Positions 1-8,506 of a DNA stretch of 64,000 nucleotides are shown here, in pieces. Source of the DNA: Granulicella sibirica (GTDB lineage Bacteria > Acidobacteriota > Terriglobia > Terriglobales > Acidobacteriaceae); assembly GCF_004115155.1 (NCBI RefSeq), contig NZ_RDSM01000003.1, positions 1,087,748 to 1,151,747 on the forward strand. The letters are read 5' to 3'. Below the pieces are notes generated by a model that searched no databases, was not told the origin of the DNA, and saw only the letters and a list, made by a program, of their open reading frames with translations. Both the position numbers and the translations under genes were made by a program. Numbering within the stretch: position 1 is the stretch's first letter; each line of letters starts with the position of its first letter.

Positions 1-159
1 GTCTGAAATAGCGTTACCGGGAGCGGATTTTTTCAATGTATGTTGAGCGACGCATTGACCGCCCAACGGGAACAGAAGAGTCGCGGCTAGTCCGGCGCGA
101 ACAGTTTTTGCAAGCAAGGGATCTTCTCCATAGATGTGAATCGTTGGCTGTTGGGACAT
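1..159 (-). CDS. Partial unknown gene running off the left edge
   Basis: On the minus strand a frame of 53 codons starts with ATG at 159 and continues past base 1 without a stop. It begins MSQQPTIHIYGEDPLL and has a hydrophobic stretch at about residues 22-34, which could be an export or membrane segment. I see no clear ribosome binding site and recognise no family. The residue make-up looks natural, but the piece is short and could be chance. The 110 bases between it and the hydrolase stop at 270 hold nothing I can identify. Confidence 0.35.
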   Translation of the reverse strand, partial: MSQQPTIHIYGEDPLLAKTVRAGLAATLLFPLGGQCVAQHTLKKSAPGNAISD

Positions 160-269
160 CAGCCGGTAAAGGTGAGCCCAAGATGAGAGTTCGTGCTGTT
201 ACAGGCCAAAAATGATGAAGAAAAAACGACAATTGAACTCCTATGTACGAATGGGGGGCGAGTTCTCAG

Positions 270-1055
270 CTAGTGCTTCTGCAACTGCCCAGCAGCGTCG
301 ATAACCGCGGCTACCTCTTTAGGGTGACTGAGCATCACGACATGCGACGAGGGAACAGTACTCGTCGAGGCTCCGATTCTCACCGCCATCGATCGCTCGG
401 ATGTGGGAGCTATCGCGCGATCGTTGGCCGCGATGATGTACCAGGATGGCTTATTCTTCCAGGCCGGGTTGGTGATCAGAGCGCTGAGTGCATCAGCGGA
501 TGTAGGCGCTTGCGCCGCTGTCAGAAGGGCAACTTCTTCGAGCGATAGATCCGGGGCTAAATCTCCTTTGATCCCTCGGTCGGTCAACTTCAGAAAACCT
601 TTCGAGTCAGGTCTTAGCTCGTCGCTGGTCGGAGCGGGAGCGGCTTGAGATAGCGAGAGAGCCGACTCCCCCTTATCGGGTGCGAAGGCCGCGACGTAAA
701 CCAGTGAGTCAACACGGGGATCGGAACCAGCCTCGGTAATAACCGCCCCTCCGTAGGAATGCCCGACCAAAATTACTGGACCACTTGTTCTGGCTATTTC
801 CCGTCGAACCGTGGCCACATCTCCACAAAATGAAGTCAAGGGAAGTTGAACAGCAACCACGTTGTAGCCCTTTGATTGAAGGATCGGAATCAATTTTGCC
901 CAGCTGCTCCCATCAGCAAAGGCGCCGTGAACCAGAACGACGTTGCTCTTCACGTTTTGGGTGTCGGTTTGCGATCGAACCGTTACAGTCCCAACCGCGA
1001 GCGCCAGAGTCAGAAATAGCCGAATAGCTGGGACGCTTAATAGTTTGTTCTTCAT
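270..1055 (-). CDS. Exported alpha/beta-fold hydrolase
   Basis: This 261-residue protein starts with a signal peptide (residues 1-28, ending near VRSQT), so it likely acts outside the cytoplasm. It shows the alpha/beta hydrolase pattern: the oxyanion-loop motif VHGAF (42-46), the nucleophile elbow GHSYGG with Ser100, a likely acid Asp212 in AANDRAI, and His238 in SSHVVMLSHP. Length is normal for the small esterase/lactonase-like branch often annotated as alpha/beta hydrolase. The substrate cannot be read from sequence. GGAG lies 6 bases before the ATG, which supports the start. It is divergent from the osmC-like gene, and a CTTCA-N5-TGAAG palindrome lies in the shared gap, suggesting common control with the stress genes to the right. 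Confidence 0.85.
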   Translation of the reverse strand: MKNKLLSVPAIRLFLTLALAVGTVTVRSQTDTQNVKSNVVLVHGAFADGSSWAKLIPILQSKGYNVVAVQLPLTSFCGDVATVRREIARTSGPVILVGHSYGGAVITEAGSDPRVDSLVYVAAFAPDKGESALSLSQAAPAPTSDELRPDSKGFLKLTDRGIKGDLAPDLSLEEVALLTAAQAPTSADALSALITNPAWKNKPSWYIIAANDRAIAPTSERSMAVRIGASTSTVPSSHVVMLSHPKEVAAVIDAAGQLQKH

Positions 1056-1148
1056 TTGTTTTCTCCATGTGTTCTCAACCTCGTTCTTTCCGGAGGAAGG
1101 GGAGCAGTTGGATCAGATTACGCTCAAACGCCAGCCGGTTCCTAGTGT

Positions 1149-1163
1149 CTTCATATAATGAAG
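1149..1163. promoter_or_regulatory. Palindromic operator candidate, copy 1
   Basis: CTTCA-TATAA-TGAAG is a perfect 15-bp palindrome around a 5-bp centre, in the gap between the divergent hydrolase and OsmC genes. It contains TATAAT (1154-1159), a consensus -10 box. Unlike the other three copies in the window it has no clear TTGAC -35 partner in either direction. The two arms are identical to those of the other three copies. Confidence 0.6.
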
Positions 1164-1318
1164 ATAAATGGCAAAGGACGTCGGATTTAGCAAACCAGCT
1201 GCAGATTTTCATAGGCATAATCGCTCAATGCGGACTGTGACCGGCCCGCGCAACGGCGCCCGATCTGACTCAAGGCACGTCGATCTATCAGAGATAGCCA
1301 AGGAAGGGAAGTGGTTCT

Positions 1319-1747
1319 ATGAAAGCGGAAGCATATTCAAATTGGATCGGCACCTGGAAAGAGGGAAGCGGTAGCATCGCAACCAAGACCCCTACGGTGA
1401 AGCAACAGCCATTTAGTTATGCAAGCCGGTTCGAGGGAGCTCCAGGCGCCAATCCCGAAGAGTTGCTCGCCGCAGCGCATGCTGGTTGTTTCAATCAGGC
1501 ATTGGCAAACAACTTCGGAATGATCGGTCTGACAGCCGACAGCATTATTACGCGGGTAGAGATCATTGTGGAGCAGGACGAACACAACCGACCTAGCATT
1601 GCGCGCTCGCATATTACTGTCGAGGCCAAAGTGGCAGGCGCTTCAGAACAACAGTTCGCTGACTGCTCAGAGCGGGCTCGGGCTCACTGCAGCATATCCC
1701 GAATTCTCACGTGTGAGATCACAATGGCTGCGACCTTGCACGGTTAA
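1319..1747 (+). CDS. osmC: OsmC-family peroxiredoxin
   Basis: The 142-residue product matches the length and plan of OsmC/Ohr thiol peroxidases, which reduce organic hydroperoxides in the cytoplasm. Both redox cysteines are present: Cys57 in AAAHAGCF (usually AAHAACF) and Cys124 in HCSISRIL (usually CPVSRVL). The glutamates before the first motif (PEELL, 46-50) are also in place. A purine-rich AAGGAAGGG stretch precedes the ATG. An open frame runs in from about 1168 in another register, but it resembles nothing. The OsmC rather than the Ohr subgroup is suggested by the N-terminus (NWIGTWKEGSG). Its place beside other detoxification genes fits peroxide or electrophile defence. Confidence 0.9.
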   Translation: MKAEAYSNWIGTWKEGSGSIATKTPTVKQQPFSYASRFEGAPGANPEELLAAAHAGCFNQALANNFGMIGLTADSIITRVEIIVEQDEHNRPSIARSHITVEAKVAGASEQQFADCSERARAHCSISRILTCEITMAATLHG

Positions 1748-1765
1748 GTTTGCTGCTTAAGGCTT

Positions 1766-1799
1766 GACTCTGCTGCATCAGCAAGAGCGGGAGTCTTTT
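1766..1799 (+). terminator. Likely rho-independent terminator of the OsmC gene
   Basis: GACTC (1766-1770) pairs with GAGTC (1791-1795), and an inner GCTG-CAT-CAGC hairpin (1772-1782) lies between them. TTTT follows at 1796-1799. It begins 18 bases after the OsmC stop. The stem is interrupted, so strength is uncertain. Confidence 0.4.
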
Positions 1800-1804
1800 G
1801 AAGT

Positions 1805-1840
1805 TTGACATTTTGAAGGTATGCGCTTCAATATGTGAAG
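1805..1840 (+). promoter_or_regulatory. Promoter with palindromic operator, copy 2
   Basis: A perfect -35 box TTGACA (1805-1810) is followed 15 bases later by CTTCA-ATATG-TGAAG (1826-1840). An 18-base spacing puts the -10 element (CAATAT, 1829-1834) inside the palindrome, so a bound repressor would block polymerase. The site is 60 bases upstream of the SDR-TolC-EmrA operon. Confidence 0.6.
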
Positions 1841-1899
1841 GCACGTGGTTCATGTATGGACTCATGGTGTTTACATTCGAGCGGATAGGGAGTTAGGGA

Positions 1900-2721
1900 A
1901 TGGATCTCAGGAACAAAGCAATGCGGGGTACTGCAGTCGTCACTGGAGCCTCCGCAGGATTGGGACGAATTTACGCAGACCGCCTCGCGAGGCGGGGATA
2001 TGACCTGCTCTTGGTGGCGAGGAGAGCGGATCGCCTTGCGGAGTTGGCCACCGAACTTGAGGCCCAATACCCAATCCGCGCGGAAGTGTTAGTTGCTGAT
2101 CTTGGGGAGGCCCGCGATCTCGATCGTGTGGCAACACGACTCGGCGAGGACGAGGCCATCACGTGTCTGGTTAATAATGCTGGTACGTCTACTCTTGGGC
2201 CGCTATCCGGATCGAAGGCCTCTGATGAGTCTGCAATGATCAACGTGAACGTCACCGCCTTGACCAGGTTGACAGTCGCTGTCTTGGAAAGGTTTCGTAG
2301 ACTTAGCTCCGGAACGATCGTAAATGTCGGATCAGTTCTCGGCTTTCACAGCCTTCCGATCAGCGCTATCTATAGCGGTACGAAGGGTTACGTGACGAAC
2401 TTCACCCGCGGCCTACAGGAAGAGCTAGCTGGAACCGGAATCGTCGTTCAGCTTGTCGCTCCGGCAGCAACGGCCACCGATATTTGGGATATTTCAGGAG
2501 TTCCTCTATCCAACCTCGATCCCGACACGGTCATGACCGCTGGCGATTGCGTAGACGCGTCGATGGCGGGACTGGCTCTAGGGGAGTCGGTTACGTTGAC
2601 TTCCGTCGAGGATATTCAGCTATTTTCCGACTACGAGACCGCAAGGCTTAAATTGCTTTCCGCGTCACAGACCAGCCGTCCTGCCTCCCGCTATAACCTC
2701 TCCAAGCAAGGGACCGCATAA
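1900..2721 (+). CDS. Short-chain dehydrogenase/reductase (classical SDR)
   Basis: This 273-residue cytoplasmic NAD(P)-dependent oxidoreductase has the full SDR set: cofactor motif TGASAGLG (15-22), the basic pair ARR (40-42) after the second strand that favours NADP(H), NNAG (92-95), and the active-site Ser145, Tyr158 and Lys162 (YSGTK). GGGAG lies 9-13 bases before the ATG; a second ATG at codon 8 is possible. It is followed after 73 bases by a TolC-like and an EmrA-like gene, probably one operon behind a palindrome-controlled promoter. The substrate is unknown; the operon suggests modification plus export of a toxic carbonyl or aromatic compound, which is inference. Confidence 0.88.
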   Translation: MDLRNKAMRGTAVVTGASAGLGRIYADRLARRGYDLLLVARRADRLAELATELEAQYPIRAEVLVADLGEARDLDRVATRLGEDEAITCLVNNAGTSTLGPLSGSKASDESAMINVNVTALTRLTVAVLERFRRLSSGTIVNVGSVLGFHSLPISAIYSGTKGYVTNFTRGLQEELAGTGIVVQLVAPAATATDIWDISGVPLSNLDPDTVMTAGDCVDASMAGLALGESVTLTSVEDIQLFSDYETARLKLLSASQTSRPASRYNLSKQGTA

Positions 2722-2794
2722 ACAAGTCAAAATGGCCGAGCCTCCTATCCGATCAGTAAATTGGCGACGCGACCCTTGGATACAGCCCTCACAG

Positions 2795-4261
2795 ATGAAG
2801 CAAAATATCAAAACGCGGAGCATTTGCCTCTGTTGCGCGCTCTCGCTCGCGGCTGTGGTAGGGCGGGCACAGAGTCAAGGAACGGCCGGGGGGGCGAACT
2901 CGATCAATACCCCTCGACCCTTTGACCCAGGATCCAATACTACAAATCCGAGTGCGTTAGCGGTGCAAGCGCAGAACCCCTATCTAGGAAGTGTTCCCAC
3001 CGGTCCAGTCGTTCCTGGGATTCTCCCGTTGGGGCTTCATGATTCAGTTTTGCGCGCCCTTAGAGCGAATCTTGGTTTGATCGACACAGAGAAGGATCAC
3101 GCTCAAGCCCGGGCGGCGCGCATGCGAGCTCTCTCTTCGCTATTACCTCAACTGACTGCTGACTCTGCCCAGACGTATCAGAATCTTGTTGAGAACTCCA
3201 TTGGACTGAACGTCACAACTCCCGCCTACAACTTCCAAACGGCTCATGTAAACATTAGTCAGCGCCTACTGGATGTGCCTGCATCGCACGAGGTTGCCGC
3301 GGCCAGGAAGAATGTAGAAGCGAGTTCGGCAGAATTCGCGGATGCTCGCAACATCGTTGTCCTCGCCGCGACCAGCTCTTACCTGCTGGTGGCGGCGGGA
3401 CAAGTACGATTGGACACCGCAAGGGCACAGCTTGCAACCGCAGTGGCGACTGAACATCTTGTGCGTGATCGGGTGACCCACCAAGTCTCACCCCAGATCG
3501 AAGGCATACGAGCGGAGGTTGTTCGACGCTCTGCGGAACAGCGGTTGGCCATCGCTGTCGCTAATTATGAAAAAGACAAGCTAGCGCTTACACGAATCAT
3601 TGGTCTTCCGCTCGCTCAAGAATTCCGCTTGACAGATGGGCTCACCTACACCCCTGCGCCGGATCAGTCGCTTGATGATTTGACGGCAGTCGTAGAGAAC
3701 CAGCGTCAAGATATCAGAGCCGCTATTGCGAGAGTGGGCGAGGCGGTTCAGAACGTTAAAGCACAGTCTGCGGAACGGTTACCCACTGTCGATATCAGAG
3801 CGAGTGCTGGCGAGACTGGGTTCAACTACTCCCGCAGCATTGCGGATTACCAGGTCGGAGCCCGCATCTCGGTGCCTCTGTTTACAGGCAGGAGAATCGA
3901 GTCGGATGTCCTTACCGCTAAGGCGGCTCTAGAGCGGCGAGAAGCCGAACTCGCGGATATTCAAGCACGCGCAATCTACGATGTACGCACCGCGATGTTG
4001 GATCTAAAGGCGTCTGAGACGAGTGTCGAAGTTGCTGTCGATAACGTGACACTTGCTCAAGAAGGCCTGAGACAAGCCAGGGACCGTTTTGAAAATGGCG
4101 TCACAAACAGCGTCGAACTCGTTCAGGCACAACAGGACGTTGCTGAAGCGGAAGATAACCGCATCGCGAGTATTTATTCGCACTCCTTGGCAAAACTGAT
4201 GCTCATCCGGGCGACTGGGACCGCCGAAGCTAACTATCTCACGTACCTTGGAGTTCGGTAA
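2795..4261 (+). CDS. TolC-family outer membrane efflux protein
   Basis: From the ATG at 2795 the product has 488 residues and opens with a signal peptide (MKQNIKTRS followed by a Cys/Leu/Ala-rich core and GRAQSQ). The rest is rich in long Ala/Glu/Arg/Gln helices with two related halves, as in TolC/OMF trimers that form the outer-membrane and periplasmic channel of efflux pumps. The phrase NGVTNSVELVQAQQDVAEAE near the C-terminus is typical of OMF repeat 2. The frame is open from 2732, but the extra 21 residues would hide the signal peptide, so I prefer 2795. The stop overlaps the ATG of the next gene by one base (TAATG), which implies translational coupling. Confidence 0.88.
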   Translation: MKQNIKTRSICLCCALSLAAVVGRAQSQGTAGGANSINTPRPFDPGSNTTNPSALAVQAQNPYLGSVPTGPVVPGILPLGLHDSVLRALRANLGLIDTEKDHAQARAARMRALSSLLPQLTADSAQTYQNLVENSIGLNVTTPAYNFQTAHVNISQRLLDVPASHEVAAARKNVEASSAEFADARNIVVLAATSSYLLVAAGQVRLDTARAQLATAVATEHLVRDRVTHQVSPQIEGIRAEVVRRSAEQRLAIAVANYEKDKLALTRIIGLPLAQEFRLTDGLTYTPAPDQSLDDLTAVVENQRQDIRAAIARVGEAVQNVKAQSAERLPTVDIRASAGETGFNYSRSIADYQVGARISVPLFTGRRIESDVLTAKAALERREAELADIQARAIYDVRTAMLDLKASETSVEVAVDNVTLAQEGLRQARDRFENGVTNSVELVQAQQDVAEAEDNRIASIYSHSLAKLMLIRATGTAEANYLTYLGVR

Positions 4262-5451
4262 TGGCCGCTCAGGACTCACCCAACCAAACGTCGCTTCCTC
4301 GCCGTCTCATCGTCGGCAGCCTTGTCGCAATCGCAATTCTGGCCCTCGCCGTGTGGTTCATCGCGCCCGGTAGTGTCAGCACCAATGATGCGCAGATCGA
4401 TGGCCATATCCATCCGTTGAACGCCCGTGTGTCGGGAACAATCGTATGGGTGAATCCGATCGTGGATGATACTCATTTCGTCAAAGCAGGTACAGTTCTG
4501 GCGAGACTTGACTCAAATGACTACGAACCCACGGTCGACCGACTTCAAGGCGATGTCCAGTCGACAGAAGCCCAGTTGAGTTCGGCCAAGCTGAACGTTG
4601 ACATCTCAGAAGCGACCTCGGTCAGCCGGCTCTCTGTTGCAAAGGCGGCTGTCGACGAAGCGCAGGCCGAAAAAGACACCGCCGAGGCGCAATCTCTAGC
4701 TGCTGCAGCTGCAGTAACGCAAAGCAATGCTGTGTTCAAAAGGGCAGAGGACGACCGCAAACGATACCTCGCGTTGTTTGAGAGCCACGAGATCTCCCAA
4801 TCCGAATACGATCAGAGGGCGACCGAGGCGGCGACGGCCGAAGCCCAGTTAAGGGCTGCGGAGGCTAATCTGTCGGCCGCCCGCCAGCATATCGCTTCGG
4901 CAGCCCAACGCATTACGGAGAGAAAAAGTGATGTTTTGGCGGCGCAGACTGCGCCGCAACAGATTGCATCCGCTCGGGCAAACGTGTTGCGCGTCAACGG
5001 AGATCTCAGAAAGACGAAGGCGTCGTTGAAGGATGCGGTGCTCAATTTGAGCTATACCGAGATTGTCGCGCCCGTCGACGGAGTGATCGGACGTAAACAA
5101 ATAGAGGTCGGCCAGAGGATCTCGGCCGGCAGTCTTATTCTCACCCTCACACCCCCCGATGAGATCTGGGCGATCGCAAATTTCAAAGAGACGCAGCTTC
5201 AACGTATGAAAATAGGGCAGACTGCAACAATCCACATCGACTCATCTGGTGAAGACTTGTCCGGAACCGTAGAAAGTCTTGGGGGAGCGACTGGGGCCAA
5301 ATACGCCTTGCTCCCGCCGGAAAATGCCACGGGCAACTACGTAAAAGTTGTGCAGCGAGTGCCGGTGCGGGTCCGAATATCGAGTGGGAGGCAGCGAACC
5401 TCGTTAGTTCCCGGAATGTCCATTGAAGTTCGCGTGGATACCCGTCTTTGA
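4261..5451 (+). CDS. HlyD/EmrA-family membrane fusion protein
   Basis: The 396-residue protein has one N-terminal membrane segment (about 18-37), then the EmrA signature around TNDAQIDGHI (41-50). A split lipoyl/barrel domain encloses a long Ala/Glu-rich coiled-coil hairpin (about 90-250), and a C-terminal barrel follows (EIVAPVDGVIGRKQIEVGQ onwards). Such adaptors link an inner-membrane pump to a TolC channel. The usual partner, an EmrB-like MFS pump, is not encoded next to it: the following gene is convergent and only 9 bases away. The pair may borrow a pump encoded elsewhere, or the pump gene may have been lost. Confidence 0.88.
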   Translation: MAAQDSPNQTSLPRRLIVGSLVAIAILALAVWFIAPGSVSTNDAQIDGHIHPLNARVSGTIVWVNPIVDDTHFVKAGTVLARLDSNDYEPTVDRLQGDVQSTEAQLSSAKLNVDISEATSVSRLSVAKAAVDEAQAEKDTAEAQSLAAAAAVTQSNAVFKRAEDDRKRYLALFESHEISQSEYDQRATEAATAEAQLRAAEANLSAARQHIASAAQRITERKSDVLAAQTAPQQIASARANVLRVNGDLRKTKASLKDAVLNLSYTEIVAPVDGVIGRKQIEVGQRISAGSLILTLTPPDEIWAIANFKETQLQRMKIGQTATIHIDSSGEDLSGTVESLGGATGAKYALLPPENATGNYVKVVQRVPVRVRISSGRQRTSLVPGMSIEVRVDTRL

Positions 5452-5460
5452 ACGACCAAG

Positions 5461-6129
5461 TCAGGCGCTTCGCTTGGCCTTTGAGGACTTTTTGGTGGCG
5501 GCCTTTCGAGCAGCGATCGTGGACGTCGCGACCTTACGGCTGGCCGATTTCTTGCTTACGGTCTTGGAGGTTGGCACCTTTTTCGCGGATTTAGCCGTAG
5601 CCGCGGATTTGGCGAGGCGTGCCGGCGAAAGCTTCTTCGCAGCGTAAAACGCAGCAGCGTTGGCTTCCCGCTCGGCCCTCCATGCTTCACTCATCACCGA
5701 CGTCGTGTTCGCGAAGCTGAAGGATTCGCCGGTCGGGTTATGCCATGTTCCGTCAATCGCCTTCCCGGTCCTCTTATCCGTTATCGCGACGGCTGCCGCC
5801 CCCTTGCCGTCGGACCCCCCCCAACGCAGATCCCAATTGCGAAGAGAGAGGATGACGGCGTCCAGATCTCTTCCTTTATCCGTCGCGAAGTATTCATGTC
5901 GAAGCGGCCGAGCGCTGTAGACCCTTCGCTCAATGATCTTGTCTTCTTCAAGGCGCTTGAGGCGGTTGGCGAGAAGGTGAGATGACATTCCCGTCTGCGC
6001 CTGGATCTCTTCGAACCGACGCACCTTAAGGCTAATTTCCCGCATGATAAGCAACGTCCAACGGTCTCCAACTACGGAGAGAGAACGCGCTATGTTGCAA
6101 AAACTCTCGGAAGTGCTTCCCCAGCTCAT
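5461..6129 (-). CDS. HxlR-family transcription regulator with Lys/Ala-rich tail
   Basis: Residues 1-105 form an HxlR winged helix (NIARSLSVVGDRWTLLIMRE, then LANRLKRLEEDKIIERR and RHEYFATDKGRDL). Cys11 is the conserved N-terminal cysteine that in YodB and HypR senses quinones and disulfide stress. Residues from about 160 to 222 are a low-complexity tail of Lys, Ala and Ser resembling histone H1 or the C-terminal tails of some actinobacterial DNA-binding proteins, unusual for this family of about 110-160 residues. The tail may add non-specific DNA binding. The gene converges with the EmrA gene. It is the best local candidate for the factor that binds the CTTCA-N5-TGAAG palindromes, but no copy lies in front of it. 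Confidence 0.85.
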   Translation of the reverse strand: MSWGSTSESFCNIARSLSVVGDRWTLLIMREISLKVRRFEEIQAQTGMSSHLLANRLKRLEEDKIIERRVYSARPLRHEYFATDKGRDLDAVILSLRNWDLRWGGSDGKGAAAVAITDKRTGKAIDGTWHNPTGESFSFANTTSVMSEAWRAEREANAAAFYAAKKLSPARLAKSAATAKSAKKVPTSKTVSKKSASRKVATSTIAARKAATKKSSKAKRSA

Positions 6130-6200
6130 TGATAGCCCTCTGTTGGGAAGCTTGCGCGGACGAGCATCTTCCTTTTAAGCAGTTCCCTCCTTTTAGTATA

Positions 6201-6228
6201 CTTCCGCCCCCTCTTTCGGGGGGGCGAA
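6201..6228. terminator. GC-rich hairpin between the HxlR genes
   Basis: CTTC and five C residues pair with a G-run and GAAG around a TCTTTC loop. The stem is strong but the flank is only weakly T-rich, so it may be a terminator on either strand or a structured leader of the HxlR gene on the minus strand. Confidence 0.35.
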
Positions 6229-6337
6229 GGCTTTTCGAAGGCAAGGATTGGCACCGGATAGTGCAGGCTGCACGGAGGCGACTTGGCTAACAGAAGGAAG
6301 GGGTTCAGGTATTCATTGCGTATGAAAGATTGCCGTA

Positions 6338-6874
6338 ATGCGGCAGGATCATTTAAATTGCGCTCCGGCATACGGCAAGCGCATCCTCTATAGTGTGACT
6401 GTGCCTTCCAAAAAAAGAGACACTAAGAAAGCCAAGTTAGGAGAGTCTTCGGCAACCTCGAAGGACCACTTGGAAGCGAGGCGTTTTGCAAATAGCCTCC
6501 GACAGATCATCGACAGGCACGCTCTGCTGATCATGCGGGAACTGAGCATGAATGTAAGGCGATTCCAGGATATCGATGCCCAAACTAAAATCGGGTCTCC
6601 TCTACTCAGTTCACGATTGAGGCGACTTTAACGCGATGGCATTATCGAGCGTCGCTTGTACAGTGAGCACCCCCTGCGCTACGAATATTTTGCAACAGCA
6701 AAGGGAAGGGACCTCGACGCTGTCCTTTTTGCAGCCGGGAACTGGAACATCAAGTGGGGTGATCTGGTGGACCCATCTTTCACTATCTATCAGAAGACAT
6801 CGGGGAAAAGACTCAGCGCATATCCGCGCAACAACAACGCCCTTCCGAAGAGCTCTGAAGAGTCTGACAGATAA
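6338..6874 (+). pseudogene. HxlR-family regulator broken by an in-frame stop
   Basis: Two stretches in the same frame together make one HxlR winged helix. The first ends LLSSRLRRL, then TAA at 6629-6631, then RDGIIERRLYSEHPLRYEYFA. In the intact neighbour the stop position is a Glu (RLEEDKIIERR), so a single GAA-to-TAA change explains the break. The sensor cysteine of the neighbour is replaced by Arg here. A GTG at 6401 is a more natural start than the ATG at 6338. The C-terminal part lacks the Lys/Ala tail. It looks like a decayed duplicate of the HxlR gene at 5461-6129, although readthrough or reinitiation cannot be excluded. Confidence 0.75.
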
Positions 6875-6925
6875 AAAGACGCTTTGCGGCACTTTTGGGC
6901 AGATTAGCGCCCCCCCGAAAGAAGG

Positions 6926-6961
6926 TTGACGCCGGTTACGCGAAAACTTCATAATTTGAAG
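6926..6961 (+). promoter_or_regulatory. Promoter with palindromic operator, copy 3
   Basis: TTGACG (6926-6931) and CATAAT (6950-6955) form a -35/-10 pair with 18-base spacing. The -10 lies inside CTTCA-TAATT-TGAAG (6947-6961). It drives towards the aldehyde dehydrogenase gene, 117 bases downstream. Confidence 0.65.
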
Positions 6962-7078
6962 TAACAGTAGCCGAGCGTTGCGGCGAGATGCACAACAGCA
7001 GCCATCATCTCGGATTTTGGCGTTCTCCCTTGGATCGTCTGGTTAAATTCACCTAGACCGCCCTTGAAAGATGTTCAT

Positions 7079-8443
7079 ATGACGTATCAATCGATCAACC
7101 CCAGCACCGAAGAGATCCTCGCCACCTTTGATAGCCACACAGACCATGAACTCGAGGCAATCATAACCACAGCCCACGAGACTTATCATGTCTGGCGGTC
7201 AAAGCCGATTGCGGAACGGGCCTCATTGATCTCTCGGGCCGCCGAGATCCTGCGACAAGATAGGGAGCTATTTGCCTCGTTTGCCACACAAGAGATGGGC
7301 AAGCTTCATGGCGAAGCTCTTGTTGAGGTTGACCTCTGCGCGGATATTTTGGATTACTACGCGACGAATGCTGTGTCCTTTCTCTCTCCTAAGAAGATTG
7401 AAGTTGCCAATGTAGAGGCGATCGTGGAGACGGAGCCGCTGGGTGTTCTGTTTTGCGTTGAGCCCTGGAACTTTCCCTACTACCAGCTAGCCCGCGTCGC
7501 AGGTCCGAATTTGATGGCGGGAAACACCCTGATCGTCAAACATTCGCCGAACGTTCCCCAATGCGCGCTCGCCTTCGAAAAACTATTCATTGACGCAGGC
7601 GCTCCTCTTGGTACTTATTCGAATGTTTTCCTGTCGAACGAACAGGCCGCCTCGGCGATCTCAGATGCACGCGTGCGAGGGGTGGCTCTCACGGGCAGTG
7701 AGCGGGCGGGTTCCGCAGTCGCTGCCGAAGCCGGGAAGGCGCTCAAGAAAAGCACAATGGAGCTGGGCGGAAGCGATGCCTTCATCGTCCTTGAGGACGC
7801 AGATCTCAATCAGGCGATTGAATGGGCGATCAAAGGCCGATTTCATAATGCTGGGCAGTCGTGCATCGCAGCCAAGAGATTCGTCTTGGTTGATGACATT
7901 GCGGCAGAGTTTCTCTATCGCTTCACTTCGGCGGCCATGAAGCTGAGAGTTGGCGATGCATCAGATGCATCCAGTTCCATGGCCCCTCTCTGCTCAAAGG
8001 CTGCATTGGACCAAGTGGAACATCAAATCAAGGATGCCGTGGCCGCGGGAGCCGTCATTGCACTCGGAGGAAAACGAGTAGATCGCCCTGGATTTTTCCT
8101 TGAACCGACGATCCTGACCAACGTTGGCCCTGATAATCCGGCCTACACTCAAGAGTTTTTCGCACCTGTAGCGCTCGTCTTCCAGGTCGCAGATGAAGCC
8201 GAGGCTATTCGCCTGGCCAACGACTCTCCGTACGGATTGGGCGGTTCCGTTTTTACACGCGATGTCGAGCGCGCTAAGCGTGTCGCCCGGGCCCTGGATA
8301 CGGGGATGGTTTACATCAACCAGATCCCAATGTCGGCTCCCGAGTTACCGTTTGGCGGCGTAAAGAATTCTGGTTTTGGCCGCGAACTCTCTGATTTAGG
8401 TATCGGCGAATTCGTCAACAGGAAGTTGATTCGAGTTCATTAG
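7079..8443 (+). CDS. gabD: NAD(P)-dependent succinate-semialdehyde dehydrogenase
   Basis: The 454-residue enzyme is of the aldehyde dehydrogenase superfamily, short SSADH branch (opens YQSINPSTEEILATF). It has the cofactor-site phrase EPWNFPYYQ, the general base Glu in MELGGSDAF, and the nucleophile Cys in NAGQSCIAAKRF; the C-terminal EL(P)FGG motif is present. It oxidises succinate semialdehyde or related short aldehydes in the cytosol. The frame opens at a TTG (7064), but the ATG at 7079 has GAAAG 7 bases upstream and gives the family-typical N-terminus. A palindrome-controlled promoter precedes it. The context points to aldehyde detoxification rather than GABA use, since no GABA transaminase is near. 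Confidence 0.88.
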   Translation: MTYQSINPSTEEILATFDSHTDHELEAIITTAHETYHVWRSKPIAERASLISRAAEILRQDRELFASFATQEMGKLHGEALVEVDLCADILDYYATNAVSFLSPKKIEVANVEAIVETEPLGVLFCVEPWNFPYYQLARVAGPNLMAGNTLIVKHSPNVPQCALAFEKLFIDAGAPLGTYSNVFLSNEQAASAISDARVRGVALTGSERAGSAVAAEAGKALKKSTMELGGSDAFIVLEDADLNQAIEWAIKGRFHNAGQSCIAAKRFVLVDDIAAEFLYRFTSAAMKLRVGDASDASSSMAPLCSKAALDQVEHQIKDAVAAGAVIALGGKRVDRPGFFLEPTILTNVGPDNPAYTQEFFAPVALVFQVADEAEAIRLANDSPYGLGGSVFTRDVERAKRVARALDTGMVYINQIPMSAPELPFGGVKNSGFGRELSDLGIGEFVNRKLIRVH

Positions 8444-8506
8444 CAATTTCGGTCTCGCGTAAGGGGCCTGTGATTTTGAACGATCAACCGAATTGGAGGT
8501 GTTTAC

